64,000 bases of DNA. Source: Planctomycetota bacterium (GTDB lineage: Bacteria; Planctomycetota; UBA8108; JACQVS01). The stretch is taken from positions 1 to 64,000 of the forward strand of contig JANQLS010000116.1 of assembly GCA_028280485.1 (NCBI GenBank), written 5' to 3'. Under the pieces are notes generated by a model that saw only the letters and a program-made list of their open reading frames with translations, had not been told where the DNA came from and did not search any database. The position numbers and the translations under genes are program-made. This document shows, piece by piece, positions 8,142 through 18,300 of this stretch. Position 1 is the first letter of the stretch. Every line of letters starts with the position of its first letter.

Positions 8142-11100
8142 TTAATCACTCGCCTTCACGTAGCTCGCTTTCACCTGATGCCTTCCCCAAGCGATGATTC
8201 CTGCCAAACATAAGATCAGTCCCAACCAAGCCCCAATTCCGCTACTTCGGTGTTGGTGATTGATGCTGAGTTGCAACTTGGCATCTCCTTCAAATCTGCG
8301 GAAGGTATGTACGTGACCGCCTTTGGGAACGGTGATCTCAACGCCTTCTTCCAAGTGAAAAAGAGGCATTGAGCCGCCTGAAGTCGCCAAGGAAACATCC
8401 TTTAACGAGGCGTTGGGTCGAGTGTAAACGGCCTCGCCCGGTTGCCGTTGAGGTGCGGGCAAGGTAATTGGAGCTAACCATTCTCCGGGAAGTTCGGAAT
8501 CTGAAAATCGAGTTCGGGTGAGGGCTCTACCGTCCCCCCAAATGTTAGTGGAGAATCCACGAGCATCTTCAAACTCTTGATCGACGGGATCCAAACCAGC
8601 TTGCCCTTGAGCCTGAGTAGCTTTTCTAAACTCTTCGAGTTCCTTTTGAACTTGAAGCCCTTGAACAACGTTACTTTGAGTTTCCTCTAATTGTAGTCTC
8701 AAAGCTTCGCCCTTAACTCGCCCTTCGTCAGCTTTAGCTTCAGCGCGTTCCCGCTCAATTTCAACGACGTTATCGCGCAAGGCTTGCTCGAGATAGTTAA
8801 GATTTCTCAAAGCTCGTCTTTTAGCTCTAAAATTGGCGTTCTCACTCGCCGACTTGATTCTTTGAATCTGTTGAACGATGCCTTTAACTTTTTCACCGTA
8901 GCGAGCCTGCTCGATGATCTCAGAGAGAGTCCCCCCCACCTTCTGAATTTCATACCCCTCAGGTAAATGAACTCTCCACAAAGTTTGAAGGACCGAAGCT
9001 TCCTTTAAAAGAGTCGGAGCCTCAGGATTAAAATTGATCGATCCTCCTCCCATCGCGATTTGGGGTTGAGTATAAACAAGTCGTACTTGAAGACTCAAAT
9101 CAGTATCGAGGACACGCTCTACGGGAACTAAAATCACCATGCCCACTCCCTCGACAGCTTGCTGACTAACCGAGACATTTTCCCCATCCACCGTCACTCG
9201 CCAAAGGCTGTGTTGGGCGGGGAGTCGAAATTCGATGAATTGACGACTGCGATTCCGAACGTGGAAATTTGCCACTGTCCAATTAGAACCATCGGCTCCC
9301 AGCACGGTATCGATCTCGACCAATTCAACTACCTCTTCTTCTTGGCGAGGTTGAGGAGTTTCTTCTGAAAGAATGAGAGGCTTATTGCTTTCAATCACCG
9401 AATAGGCTTTAAAAATTTTGGGCTGTACTCCACTGACCTGAACGGGGGGCTTATCGGGAAGGCGTTCGAAGGTGATCGCACTTAAACCGACTTCTGAGAT
9501 CACTGAATATTGTCTTGCAGGATTTTGGAGAACAGCGATAAAGGATCTCGAACCGTTCACTCCCAAAATCTCCGGACCGACCAGGCTGATTTGGGGGTTC
9601 TCTTGGGGTCGATCGATGCGATAAGAAAGATGAACCGATAGGTTTCCTACTGTAGGTGTGGGAAGCTCTAACAAGACTTCACGTTGAATGCCATCTTCGG
9701 TAATCGACTGACGACTGGGACTACCGGGAATTCCCACCTGAATCAATCGCCCGCCCGTAGGCAAGCGCAGGCGTAACTGTTCAACCCCCGATCGCGTCAC
9801 GACAAAATGAAGGCGGCAATTCACATCGATGTGAGTCGGTGCGACTCTAAAGAAGGAAGTGGCGATGGCTCGAACTCGAGGCACTAAGGCTTTAATTCCA
9901 ATTTCCAATGTGGCATCGGAACGAACCGTTCTAAAGCCCATTCGATAAGTCACTCCCTCTCCAAACTTCATCCAACGCGGAGCTCGATCTAAGGCTAATG
10001 GAAGGAAAGTCGTAGTGGGAAGTTGAATCAATTCGATGCCTTCAGTGGCCGCTATAGCCCAAGACTGAGTCTGTCTCAATGTACTCTGAGCTTGGAACTG
10101 AGGAAAGCTTACCGTTAAAGTGTCTCCCGCCTGAATTCCTTGAGAGTTTAGTGTCGGACCTTCGATCAACCATTCCAGTCGAGTACCCGTGCCCGCTCGT
10201 CGATTGAAATGAACTCTGAGTTCAGCTCCTTGAGCCCCTGTAACCACATTCCAATCTCGAATTTCGTTTCCGCGAACGGAACGTACTTCCCAACCGGGAT
10301 TGAGAGGGAGAATATATTCTAAGGGACCACTCTCTCGCTTAGCTGAATAAGAGACTCGCGAATGAACAGCCACTCGCTCGCGCGAAATCCAGGCGATCAT
10401 CTCGGACTCCAAAGAACCTTCTTCACTCACCGGAACGGATCGTAAGCGCTCATCCGAATACTCTCCGAAGTAGCGATAGATCCGGTCGTAAGCAGAAAGC
10501 TCCTGATCCGTTTTATTGAGCGCAGCTTTCAGATCTCTCTTCGTAGCTCTCTCCATACCTTGTAAAACATCAGGAGGAAAACGACGGATATCGTGATGGA
10601 TCAAACCGAGATATCCTTCCCGGCGATTCCCCCCGACAAGTTCCAAACCAGCCGGTTCTACATTTTGATCCGTGAGTGGAGCGTAGCCGGAAATAAAGAG
10701 ATCAAACCCATTCGCTTGGCGGGTGAAGAAAATCTCGAGCTCTCGTAAAACGCTACCGTTTTCAGCCGTTCGAGTGGTGACATTCCATTCACCGACGAGT
10801 GAGCCTTCCACCGACAGCACATTCCAATTTCCAGCGATCGTATATCGCGCGTACTTTAAAGGGGCACCTTCCACTTGAATTCGTTCGTGGAATCGGGCGC
10901 TATAACCATCCAGGTTCAATTGGAATCGGCCTTCAGATAAAGTGGATACTTGCTGAGGACTTTCTGCTTTTAAGACTCGGGAACGCCACAGAAGTTGAAA
11001 GGCACCGCTCTGACCGAGGTCGACTCGGAACTTTGTGGGTTGATCATCAGCAGCTTGAGTCACTACGAGGGGCTTTCCACCCGATCCTTGACGCGGATCC

Positions 11101-14100
11101 AATTCGAGGCCTGCTGCCAATTCACCGGTAACCTGAGTCGCCCTTCCGGGAATCAACTGAGTATTTAAACGAGCTTCGCCTAATACGACATTCAACTTCC
11201 CTTCGAGAACGAGTTTGACGGTGTACTTCCCTTTGCCTTTAAACGCAATCGTGGGAATACCTTTTCGAATCGTCACTCCAACAGGTTTACCGTTGAGTTC
11301 GATCCTTGAAAGCTGCGCGCCCGAAACGGGAACGGGGAGACTCGTCCACTTGTCGGTTAAAACTTGTAGTTCTAACTCCCCTTCTAAACGAAAATGACTA
11401 TCACTGGGTATTAATCGATAGGCCGCATTTCCCAAAATAATCGCGGCTGGAACTTTCTCCTCCACTGCGACTTTTTCCGTGGGAAAAGCTCGATTCCAAA
11501 GCTCGATGAACGTGGAGTAAGGAACCCAAACTTGTTTCTTCTTAGGGTCTTTACTGACATTAAAATCATCCAGAGAATAAGGGATCAGAACGGCTTGCTT
11601 TTGGGCTCGGACCTCATCGGGAACCAACATCCCTGCGCCCAGAGCAAGTATGAAAAGCATCACCGCTTCTGTAGCTCGACTCGGCTTTCCATCGGCCTTT
11701 CTTAATATCAGTCGATACAGGAAGCATGCTCCGACGAGCAACGCTCCCGCAAAAATACCTTCACCAAAGGGAGTCCAGGAAAGAGTGGAATCAAAACTAA
11801 AGGCTTCCGGAATGAACGTTGCGAGAGCTAAGCCAGAAGCGATGTAAAACGCGAGCCAAGCTCGAAACCGTTTTCTCGCTAAAACGATGCAACCAGCTAA
11901 ACCTAAAAGGAAAAGCCCTCTTCTTCTAAACCGGGCGGAATCGATCTCTCTATAGACGAGCGAAACCTCAGCGTCCCCCCCCAACTTTCTGACTTTGATT
12001 CCTTTTCCTTCAGCGGGAATATTTAGAGTTGCGAGGTCAGGCTGTTCCGTTTGACTCTTACGTTGTTGAACGGAGACCAATTGATTCTCGACGACTTGGC
12101 TGGGATTAGCTTGTGAAGGAGCTAACGAAGCTTTCGAGAGTGATCCCAGGAAACTGAGAGCAACAGCTTCTTGAGGATCCCCATCCGACCACGAAACCCA
12201 CTTTGGAGCTCCCGAAGTGAGTAAGTTCTTCCAAAAGGTTTCATAAAAGGTTGGGGTAACCTGAGCGGCGAGTGAATCGACTTCAGGGCCAAGAAGGTGA
12301 ACTTTTAACTCGGGCGGATAGAAGAGAGTCCAATCGATCATACCGACGGGAAGATCGGGAAATTGAGGACCATGAAGTTGAATCGAACCTAAGCCATTCA
12401 ATGCTTGGGTTTGTAGCTCAGTTGTCAGGACGATCGTCGCGTAAGATCGAGGGGGTAAGGGGATCAGCAACTCTTGAGGATTGGTTGTGGTATTGGGATC
12501 CACTCGAACCGGGTTGACAGGAACATCATCGATACTGACGGATACCACTTTTTCGTTATTCGCCAACTCCACTTTAAGATGTTGCGTGAGTGAATATCTC
12601 AAAATGAATCGCGAAACCGAACGAATGATGCCGTCGCGGCCGATAGTCGATTCCAATGCCAATTCACTAATTCCTGAATTGACTAAGTTTTCAGATAAGC
12701 GTTCATATAAAACACGCTGAACGGTACCCGCTTCTGCTTGGGGCTTGTCTTCGAGAACGCGAAACGACTGAACGATTCTTCCTTCTTTAAAAAACGTACT
12801 GAAAGCCGGTAACGAATCTAAATCGACCGGCATCAACTTATCAGTAGCTTGAACGGTTAACCCGACTCCCCCAAAGCTTCCCAAGACGACGAAGCGGTTG
12901 GGATCGAATGAACCTACGGAACCGGGGACGGCCGAAAAAGGAGCTATTTCAATTACAGGAATCGTCAGCGTATTGTTTTCACCTTCAGGAACATCAAACT
13001 CAAAACGCATCAAGCGTTCACCGAGCCACGCTTTTTGAAAGTGAAGAATTCTTCTTGAGCTCCCCGCTTCAGGGCTCATCTCTTTGAGCCCCGGGACATG
13101 GTGAGCAATCTCTGTATTCGGATCGACAGGAAGAGTTAAAGCTAAAGATTCTAAGGGGCGTCCCGTAACGGCGAGTCGAAGATCGACTCGCATTCGCCAA
13201 CCACTCTCAGATGCTAAGACCTGAGCCACTGCTTGATAAACTCCTCTGAATGGACGACGACGCAATTCCATCGTCAAGCTCGCATCGTCACCCGGAATTT
13301 GGTGCTCAAGCGATGCGATCGAGTTCATACTGTTGAGACCATGAACTGGGAGTTGAACTGAAGACAAAGGTTTCCAACCCGCCAGATTGTTCATCGTTCC
13401 CTCTAAGTAATGAGGAATCTCAATCCCCAAGGCTCGTCGTTCTCTTGAGGCAGAGGCAATCGACGGAACTTCGACGGGAAAACTGAGGGATTGCCAGTTG
13501 CTCGCATCTCCATCCGTTCGGCTCAATCTTAAAAAGGCGATGAAGACTAATTCTTCACCCGGCTTAACCGCATTGATCAATTCGAGAGGCAAGACTCGGG
13601 CCGCTCCCGGTCCCTGGGGAGGATCATATTTAATCCACTTGCCCGAATTGGCTTCTTGTAGACCTATCCATTCTAGCCCCTCAGGAAGATTGAGATTGAG
13701 TGCGTACAATCTCCCGGCATTAGAGTGAATACGGAAGGCACTTTCCAAAACTCCCCCAGTCTCACTGAGAGTCAAGCGATGCGTCGAACGAACCTCAAAC
13801 CGTTGGGCACGAGGTCGCAAATCGACTTCGACATCAGCATCAGGGGTGTGAAATTGAAAAGCTCGATGAGCGAGACTCACTTCAGAAGTTTGAAGCGTCG
13901 ACACATCGATCGGAACCATCCCGGTCGTTTGGGAGATACGAATTTCATCCCCTTCAGGTCCATGAAGCCCAAGGTAACCTTGGTCTCGAACAGATCCCAA
14001 CAGGGCAGGTCGCCCCAGATTAAATCGATAAGCTGAACCGAGAGCTTCACCTTCAACGGGATCAGGTCGACCGATGAGCCCTTCGAATCGGATAGAAACC

Positions 14101-15323
14101 CGGCCTTGCGTGGGTCTTTGAAGTAATATCTCTAAGACTTCAGCACTGTTCTCATTTTCTTTTTCGACCTTAAAAGTGTGGAGCAGACTACCGTAGCCTC
14201 TAAGAACTCGAAAGCCTGGAGGCAATTGAAAGCGGAAGCGATCACTCCGCTCTCGATAAACTTGAACGTTGACATCCCAAATAAACGTTGGGTTTTCAAC
14301 ATCTAAAAAGACTCTCAAGGTTTGACCGGCTTCAAGAATTGAAGCGTTACGAGCCGCCCCTCTTTGTAACTTCCATTTCAAAGAGAAGGAATCTCGGGAT
14401 CCCAAGGCGATTTCAAATTTTGTGGCTTCCTGTTTTCCTTCTCCGATCTGGATCGAGGAGGAAGATTGTTGGAAGAAAGCGGGTTGAGCCTGACCTTCAA
14501 CTTTTTCTGGAATCAAAAGGACTAACGAACCCGCGACCGCTCGGGGCAAGGCGCCTTGAAGAGTCCAGGTGTCGTCTGAAGCTTGAACGGGTAATGAAAA
14601 TTCAAGCTTTAAGACATGTCGCCCTTTTCCTTTTATAAAGACACTTTGCTGAGCTCCCGATCTCTTTCCCCCTCGTCGAGCGCGCTCAGTGAGAAGCCAT
14701 GCGGTTTCGCCATCGAGCTTCGCTGAAGATAGGAAGGGCAATTGAGGACCGATCGCACACCGAACCCAATCGTCCGATGCGACTTCGATAACGATCTCAG
14801 CAGTCAATGCTGCTGTCGCCCCACGAACGATGCCATGAATCTTAGACTCAACGGCAATCGCACCTACGGGTGGCAGAACCTTGGCTTTAACTGGCTCGGG
14901 AGTGTTCTTCTTCGCCAATTCCAAAAGAGCACGATACTCTTCCAAGGACATGACGATCCCCGAAGGATCCTTCTTTGAGAGTCGAAGAAGTTCTTCGTAA
15001 GGAACGTAGACTTCACGAACGAGTTCTTCCTCTGAAGATTGAGGATTATCCTTGGCCCAGACTTCACCCTGCTTCAGGCTGAAGATTCCCAGTATCAAGA
15101 AGAGAACACAAAGAACTGGGTTGAAGAATTTCCTCTCTAATTTGTTCCTGTTGATTAAACAGGAACAAAGCCGAGCTGGGATCAGCTCGGCCGCGAACGT
15201 AGGGCCGAAGACCCTACGTTTAGCGGAGTGAAGGCCATTCGAAGAATTGCCGGAACGGTTAAAACTGTCTCCGAAGGAACAAGTTTCAACAGAAACTAGC
15301 TCAGAGTAGGAGGACCTTTTCAC
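8142..15323 (-). CDS. Giant exported multi-domain protein, tandem of two VPY modules (2393 aa)
   Basis: Function not recognised. Residues 1-62 form a leader of odd composition, then a signal-peptide-like stretch follows (hydrophobic 67-83, cleavage near VWA-K at 90). The first module carries YVPYEELL near 107-113 and beta-rich repeats. Around 1126-1240 are several membrane segments, the last resembling a second signal peptide ending VRAQ. A second module then starts with VWVPYSTFIELW, has more beta-rich sequence, a coiled-coil-like Arg/Glu/Gln region near 2170-2290, and a C-terminal membrane helix (about 2365-2382). This reads as a fusion of two ancestral exported proteins. The GTG at 15323 overlaps the previous stop (GTGA), and no ATG, GTG or TTG lies between it and the signal core. 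Last gene of the sigma-VWA operon. Confidence 0.85.
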   Translation of the reverse strand: MKRSSYSELVSVETCSFGDSFNRSGNSSNGLHSAKRRVFGPTFAAELIPARLCSCLINRNKLERKFFNPVLCVLFLILGIFSLKQGEVWAKDNPQSSEEELVREVYVPYEELLRLSKKDPSGIVMSLEEYRALLELAKKNTPEPVKAKVLPPVGAIAVESKIHGIVRGATAALTAEIVIEVASDDWVRCAIGPQLPFLSSAKLDGETAWLLTERARRGGKRSGAQQSVFIKGKGRHVLKLEFSLPVQASDDTWTLQGALPRAVAGSLVLLIPEKVEGQAQPAFFQQSSSSIQIGEGKQEATKFEIALGSRDSFSLKWKLQRGAARNASILEAGQTLRVFLDVENPTFIWDVNVQVYRERSDRFRFQLPPGFRVLRGYGSLLHTFKVEKENENSAEVLEILLQRPTQGRVSIRFEGLIGRPDPVEGEALGSAYRFNLGRPALLGSVRDQGYLGLHGPEGDEIRISQTTGMVPIDVSTLQTSEVSLAHRAFQFHTPDADVEVDLRPRAQRFEVRSTHRLTLSETGGVLESAFRIHSNAGRLYALNLNLPEGLEWIGLQEANSGKWIKYDPPQGPGAARVLPLELINAVKPGEELVFIAFLRLSRTDGDASNWQSLSFPVEVPSIASASRERRALGIEIPHYLEGTMNNLAGWKPLSSVQLPVHGLNSMNSIASLEHQIPGDDASLTMELRRRPFRGVYQAVAQVLASESGWRMRVDLRLAVTGRPLESLALTLPVDPNTEIAHHVPGLKEMSPEAGSSRRILHFQKAWLGERLMRFEFDVPEGENNTLTIPVIEIAPFSAVPGSVGSFDPNRFVVLGSFGGVGLTVQATDKLMPVDLDSLPAFSTFFKEGRIVQSFRVLEDKPQAEAGTVQRVLYERLSENLVNSGISELALESTIGRDGIIRSVSRFILRYSLTQHLKVELANNEKVVSVSIDDVPVNPVRVDPNTTTNPQELLIPLPPRSYATIVLTTELQTQALNGLGSIQLHGPQFPDLPVGMIDWTLFYPPELKVHLLGPEVDSLAAQVTPTFYETFWKNLLTSGAPKWVSWSDGDPQEAVALSFLGSLSKASLAPSQANPSQVVENQLVSVQQRKSQTEQPDLATLNIPAEGKGIKVRKLGGDAEVSLVYREIDSARFRRRGLFLLGLAGCIVLARKRFRAWLAFYIASGLALATFIPEAFSFDSTLSWTPFGEGIFAGALLVGACFLYRLILRKADGKPSRATEAVMLFILALGAGMLVPDEVRAQKQAVLIPYSLDDFNVSKDPKKKQVWVPYSTFIELWNRAFPTEKVAVEEKVPAAIILGNAAYRLIPSDSHFRLEGELELQVLTDKWTSLPVPVSGAQLSRIELNGKPVGVTIRKGIPTIAFKGKGKYTVKLVLEGKLNVVLGEARLNTQLIPGRATQVTGELAAGLELDPRQGSGGKPLVVTQAADDQPTKFRVDLGQSGAFQLLWRSRVLKAESPQQVSTLSEGRFQLNLDGYSARFHERIQVEGAPLKYARYTIAGNWNVLSVEGSLVGEWNVTTRTAENGSVLRELEIFFTRQANGFDLFISGYAPLTDQNVEPAGLELVGGNRREGYLGLIHHDIRRFPPDVLQGMERATKRDLKAALNKTDQELSAYDRIYRYFGEYSDERLRSVPVSEEGSLESEMIAWISRERVAVHSRVSYSAKRESGPLEYILPLNPGWEVRSVRGNEIRDWNVVTGAQGAELRVHFNRRAGTGTRLEWLIEGPTLNSQGIQAGDTLTVSFPQFQAQSTLRQTQSWAIAATEGIELIQLPTTTFLPLALDRAPRWMKFGEGVTYRMGFRTVRSDATLEIGIKALVPRVRAIATSFFRVAPTHIDVNCRLHFVVTRSGVEQLRLRLPTGGRLIQVGIPGSPSRQSITEDGIQREVLLELPTPTVGNLSVHLSYRIDRPQENPQISLVGPEILGVNGSRSFIAVLQNPARQYSVISEVGLSAITFERLPDKPPVQVSGVQPKIFKAYSVIESNKPLILSEETPQPRQEEEVVELVEIDTVLGADGSNWTVANFHVRNRSRQFIEFRLPAQHSLWRVTVDGENVSVSQQAVEGVGMVILVPVERVLDTDLSLQVRLVYTQPQIAMGGGSINFNPEAPTLLKEASVLQTLWRVHLPEGYEIQKVGGTLSEIIEQARYGEKVKGIVQQIQRIKSASENANFRAKRRALRNLNYLEQALRDNVVEIERERAEAKADEGRVKGEALRLQLEETQSNVVQGLQVQKELEEFRKATQAQGQAGLDPVDQEFEDARGFSTNIWGDGRALTRTRFSDSELPGEWLAPITLPAPQRQPGEAVYTRPNASLKDVSLATSGGSMPLFHLEEGVEITVPKGGHVHTFRRFEGDAKLQLSINHQHRSSGIGAWLGLILCLAGIIAWGRHQVKASYVKASD
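15171..15310. repeat. Hairpin-rich dispersed repeat, copy B (inside coding sequence)
   Basis: Successive hairpins: CCGAGCT/AGCTCGG at 15171-15190, CGTAGGG/CCCTACG at 15198-15218, then the segment TCCGAAGGAACAAGTTTCAA near 15269-15288. The same order and sequence appear near 30720-30880 (copy A, non-coding), and the 3' portion near 61909-61960 (copy C). Copy B is translated as about residues 5-51 of the 2393-aa protein, directly before its signal peptide. Confidence 0.8.
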
Positions 15324-18300
15324 GATTCTTCCTCCGACTCATCCTCAGAGGCTTTTTTAGATTTTTTCGCCTTCTTTTTCTTCGGCTTTTCTTCTTCCTT
15401 CTCAGCCGATTCTGAACTCTCAGGCTCATCCTTGGATTCGGATTCCTTCGACGCATCCTCAGCGGGATCAGCCTCTTTATTTACTTCCTCAGATTTTTTT
15501 GGTTCCTTCGTTTGGGTTTCCGCTTCTTCCAAGAAAGGATCAGGGGCTAAAGCGATGCGCTCAGCTCTCCACCCTTGGTAAGTGGTTCGTAATTTAAAGT
15601 ATGAATTTTTAGCGACTAAGAAAACGAGGACCGCCACTGCTCCGAAGAAAACAGAGACACTGAAACTCGTTCTCGCATCGGAGATCAACCAAGAGATCAG
15701 TAAAGCGACAACCGCAAGTGCACCGATCCAAAGAGTTCGGTCGTCGGGTCGTTTCCTGGCGATGACGATCGATCCAGCCAAGGCGGCGATAAAGAACAAG
15801 CCAGCCAAGAACCTCAAAGTACGAAGTCCTAGGTAAGAAACGGAAAGAGTTCCTTCTGCGGAGTAACCTTGGAATTGAAGCAAACGTCCATCTTGAAACT
15901 TACCCCAGTCGATCATTCCAGCCGTCCATTGCATCACTTGAGAGATGGGATCGGCTTGCGAATTCCCGTTACCAGTTTTGGCATGCGCCTGTTGACGTAC
16001 TCCCAGTAAGCTCCACGCGCGTTGGCGGAAAGTCTCCCAAGGATCGTGTCCGGTCTGAGTTTTAAAATGTAGATTTCCGGATCGGCCAACGTACTCGTAG
16101 TCTGCCGGTACGCGTAAATCGAGTTCGACCTTGCCGATGGGAACTTGAGGTTTGCTCTTCAGTAAAGTCGGCATCTGAATACCGACACTTCCCATCGCCC
16201 CCATCTCTTGACCGATAGAAACTCGATAATCGACTCGAATAGCACACGTTGCATTTTCGAATCCAGTCAAGGGAATACTGAGATCCACGCCTTGAGTCGC
16301 AGCGTTGGCAGTATTCACTGAAGCTAATGGTTTCGAAGGTTGAACGCGGTGGGAGTTCACTAAAGTCGAAAGGACTTCCGATCCTTGCGGGAGACGTACG
16401 TCTAGAGATTGTCGACCTGCGTTTTCAACGAGGAACACAGCGATACAACTCAAAGATTTCTCATTGGATAAGTGTTTGCGCACTTTTAATAAAGGTACTA
16501 CAGCGTCCGCGAGCTTTTCGTAGCGCCGAAAAATCAACTCTAAACCCAATTTGAAATCGGGAGAGTTGTAGCGGAACGATTTGTAAATTCGTCCCTGAGC
16601 GAGCTCAGAGGGAAGCTCACGAGGATCGATCAATTCCAAACCAGAAAGATCAGCTTCGGGAGTTTGGATCTCTAAGCCCCCTTCTTTACGAATAGCGATC
16701 GCTCCGGTTTCACCTCGAACTTGGGCCCCTTCGAGAGACTCGGCTTTAATATTTGGAACTTGGACCTTAAAAGGTTCACCTTCTGTGATGAGTCCTATCA
16801 ATGTTTGATCGTAGCTGACTCTAAGAGTTACGATTCCTAAGACTTTTGCCTGAAGGGATACCTGCCAAACACTTCGCCCATCGCGGGTGTTCACGATTTT
16901 AGATTCTTTAAATCCTCGCACGTCGATTCGAATTCGATCATTCAACGCTTCGGGTGCGCTGAACGAAACGGTATCTACTGCGGCATATTGAATGAGGTAT
17001 TCCATGTCTTGAGCGTAATCGACGGAAGAATCCTTGACGTTCGCCAAGAGACGGGAGGTCACTTTGATCTCGGTTTTTCGCTGCGCGAGGTTCACCCGAA
17101 CGTTAGCGGGCTGATCGTTATAAGTAAAGGCTAATGAAGCATCGGAATCTTGAGGAATTTGGCTGAGCACTCCACTTCGAAACAACTCTTGGACGTCGGT
17201 AGAGACCATGCGTTCTTGATCGAGAGTCGTCAACTGGAAGGAACGAGGAGCGCCAATTCCTAAAAGACCTCGATCACTTTCAACGTCGAGAACTCGGGGA
17301 GCGACGATGCTTTGCTCGCCGGGACTCGCTTGTCCCTCACGAGCGAACTTAAAGGGCAATCGGTAATTTCCGAAGGCACGTGAAGTCAAGTTAACGGTAA
17401 TCGTTTGTTGAGTGGGATCGTTAGCCAAGGGGCTTGCTTGGTAGTCTTCCACATTGCCTTCAGCTCCCAGGCTGATCGGACGCCAAACGGAAGGAACTTG
17501 AAGCTTAAGCGTAAAGACTCCCGAACGGGTGATCTTGTAATCAACCCAACCGATCCATTGATCTTCTTCCGTTCCCATCACGACCACTGAAGTCGATTGA
17601 GAGTGTACGACGGGTAAGATTTTCTCAACCCCTAAAGTTAAACTTAAGGGATGAGCTAAATAACGGAATCCCGTTTGCGAACCACCTTGAAGGGCTTTAG
17701 GAAGCTCGCGGATGTCGCGTTGGCTCAATCCCGTCGAGTTATTCACTCGCACTCGCAAGGAGCCATCATAAGACAAGCCGACGTAACCATCCTCACGCAA
17801 GACTCCTTGCATCTGTGGGAATTCGATGGCTAATGACTCAGGGGTTGACTGAAGAATGCGTTCAAATGAAACTTGGAAGTTGTAAGACTTCTTGACTCCT
17901 GAATGGAGCTCTAATTGGAGAACATCGGTAGCCTCATCGTGACTCCACTCGCGGATATTTTCTCCGCGGACCGAAAGGACTTGAAGGTTTTCGGGGACCT
18001 TCATTTGAATCTTGTTCACTTCTTGGCTGAGGATCTCAAGCAATACGGCAGATTGCAGTCGAAGAACACGTTCATTTAGATGGACTTGAACTAACTGTGA
18101 AGCTCGCAATAAAGCTTCTTCTTCTTGAATCTTTCCGGCTGGAGGAGACCAACTGACATTGATATCGGTGGCATTTCCTAAGTAAGCCAAGACTTCCGTC
18201 TTCCCATCCTTAACTTTAACGCTGGTTGCTGCTGAATCAGGACGCACCTTTAACTGAGGGTTCTCTTCAGGAAGAGAAAGCTTAAGTTGCGAAATAGCTG

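Noticed and set aside
10799..11131. Opposite-strand reading frames within the giant genes, several over 60 aa
   Set aside because: They are shadows of the strongly coding minus strand and have no start signals of their own.
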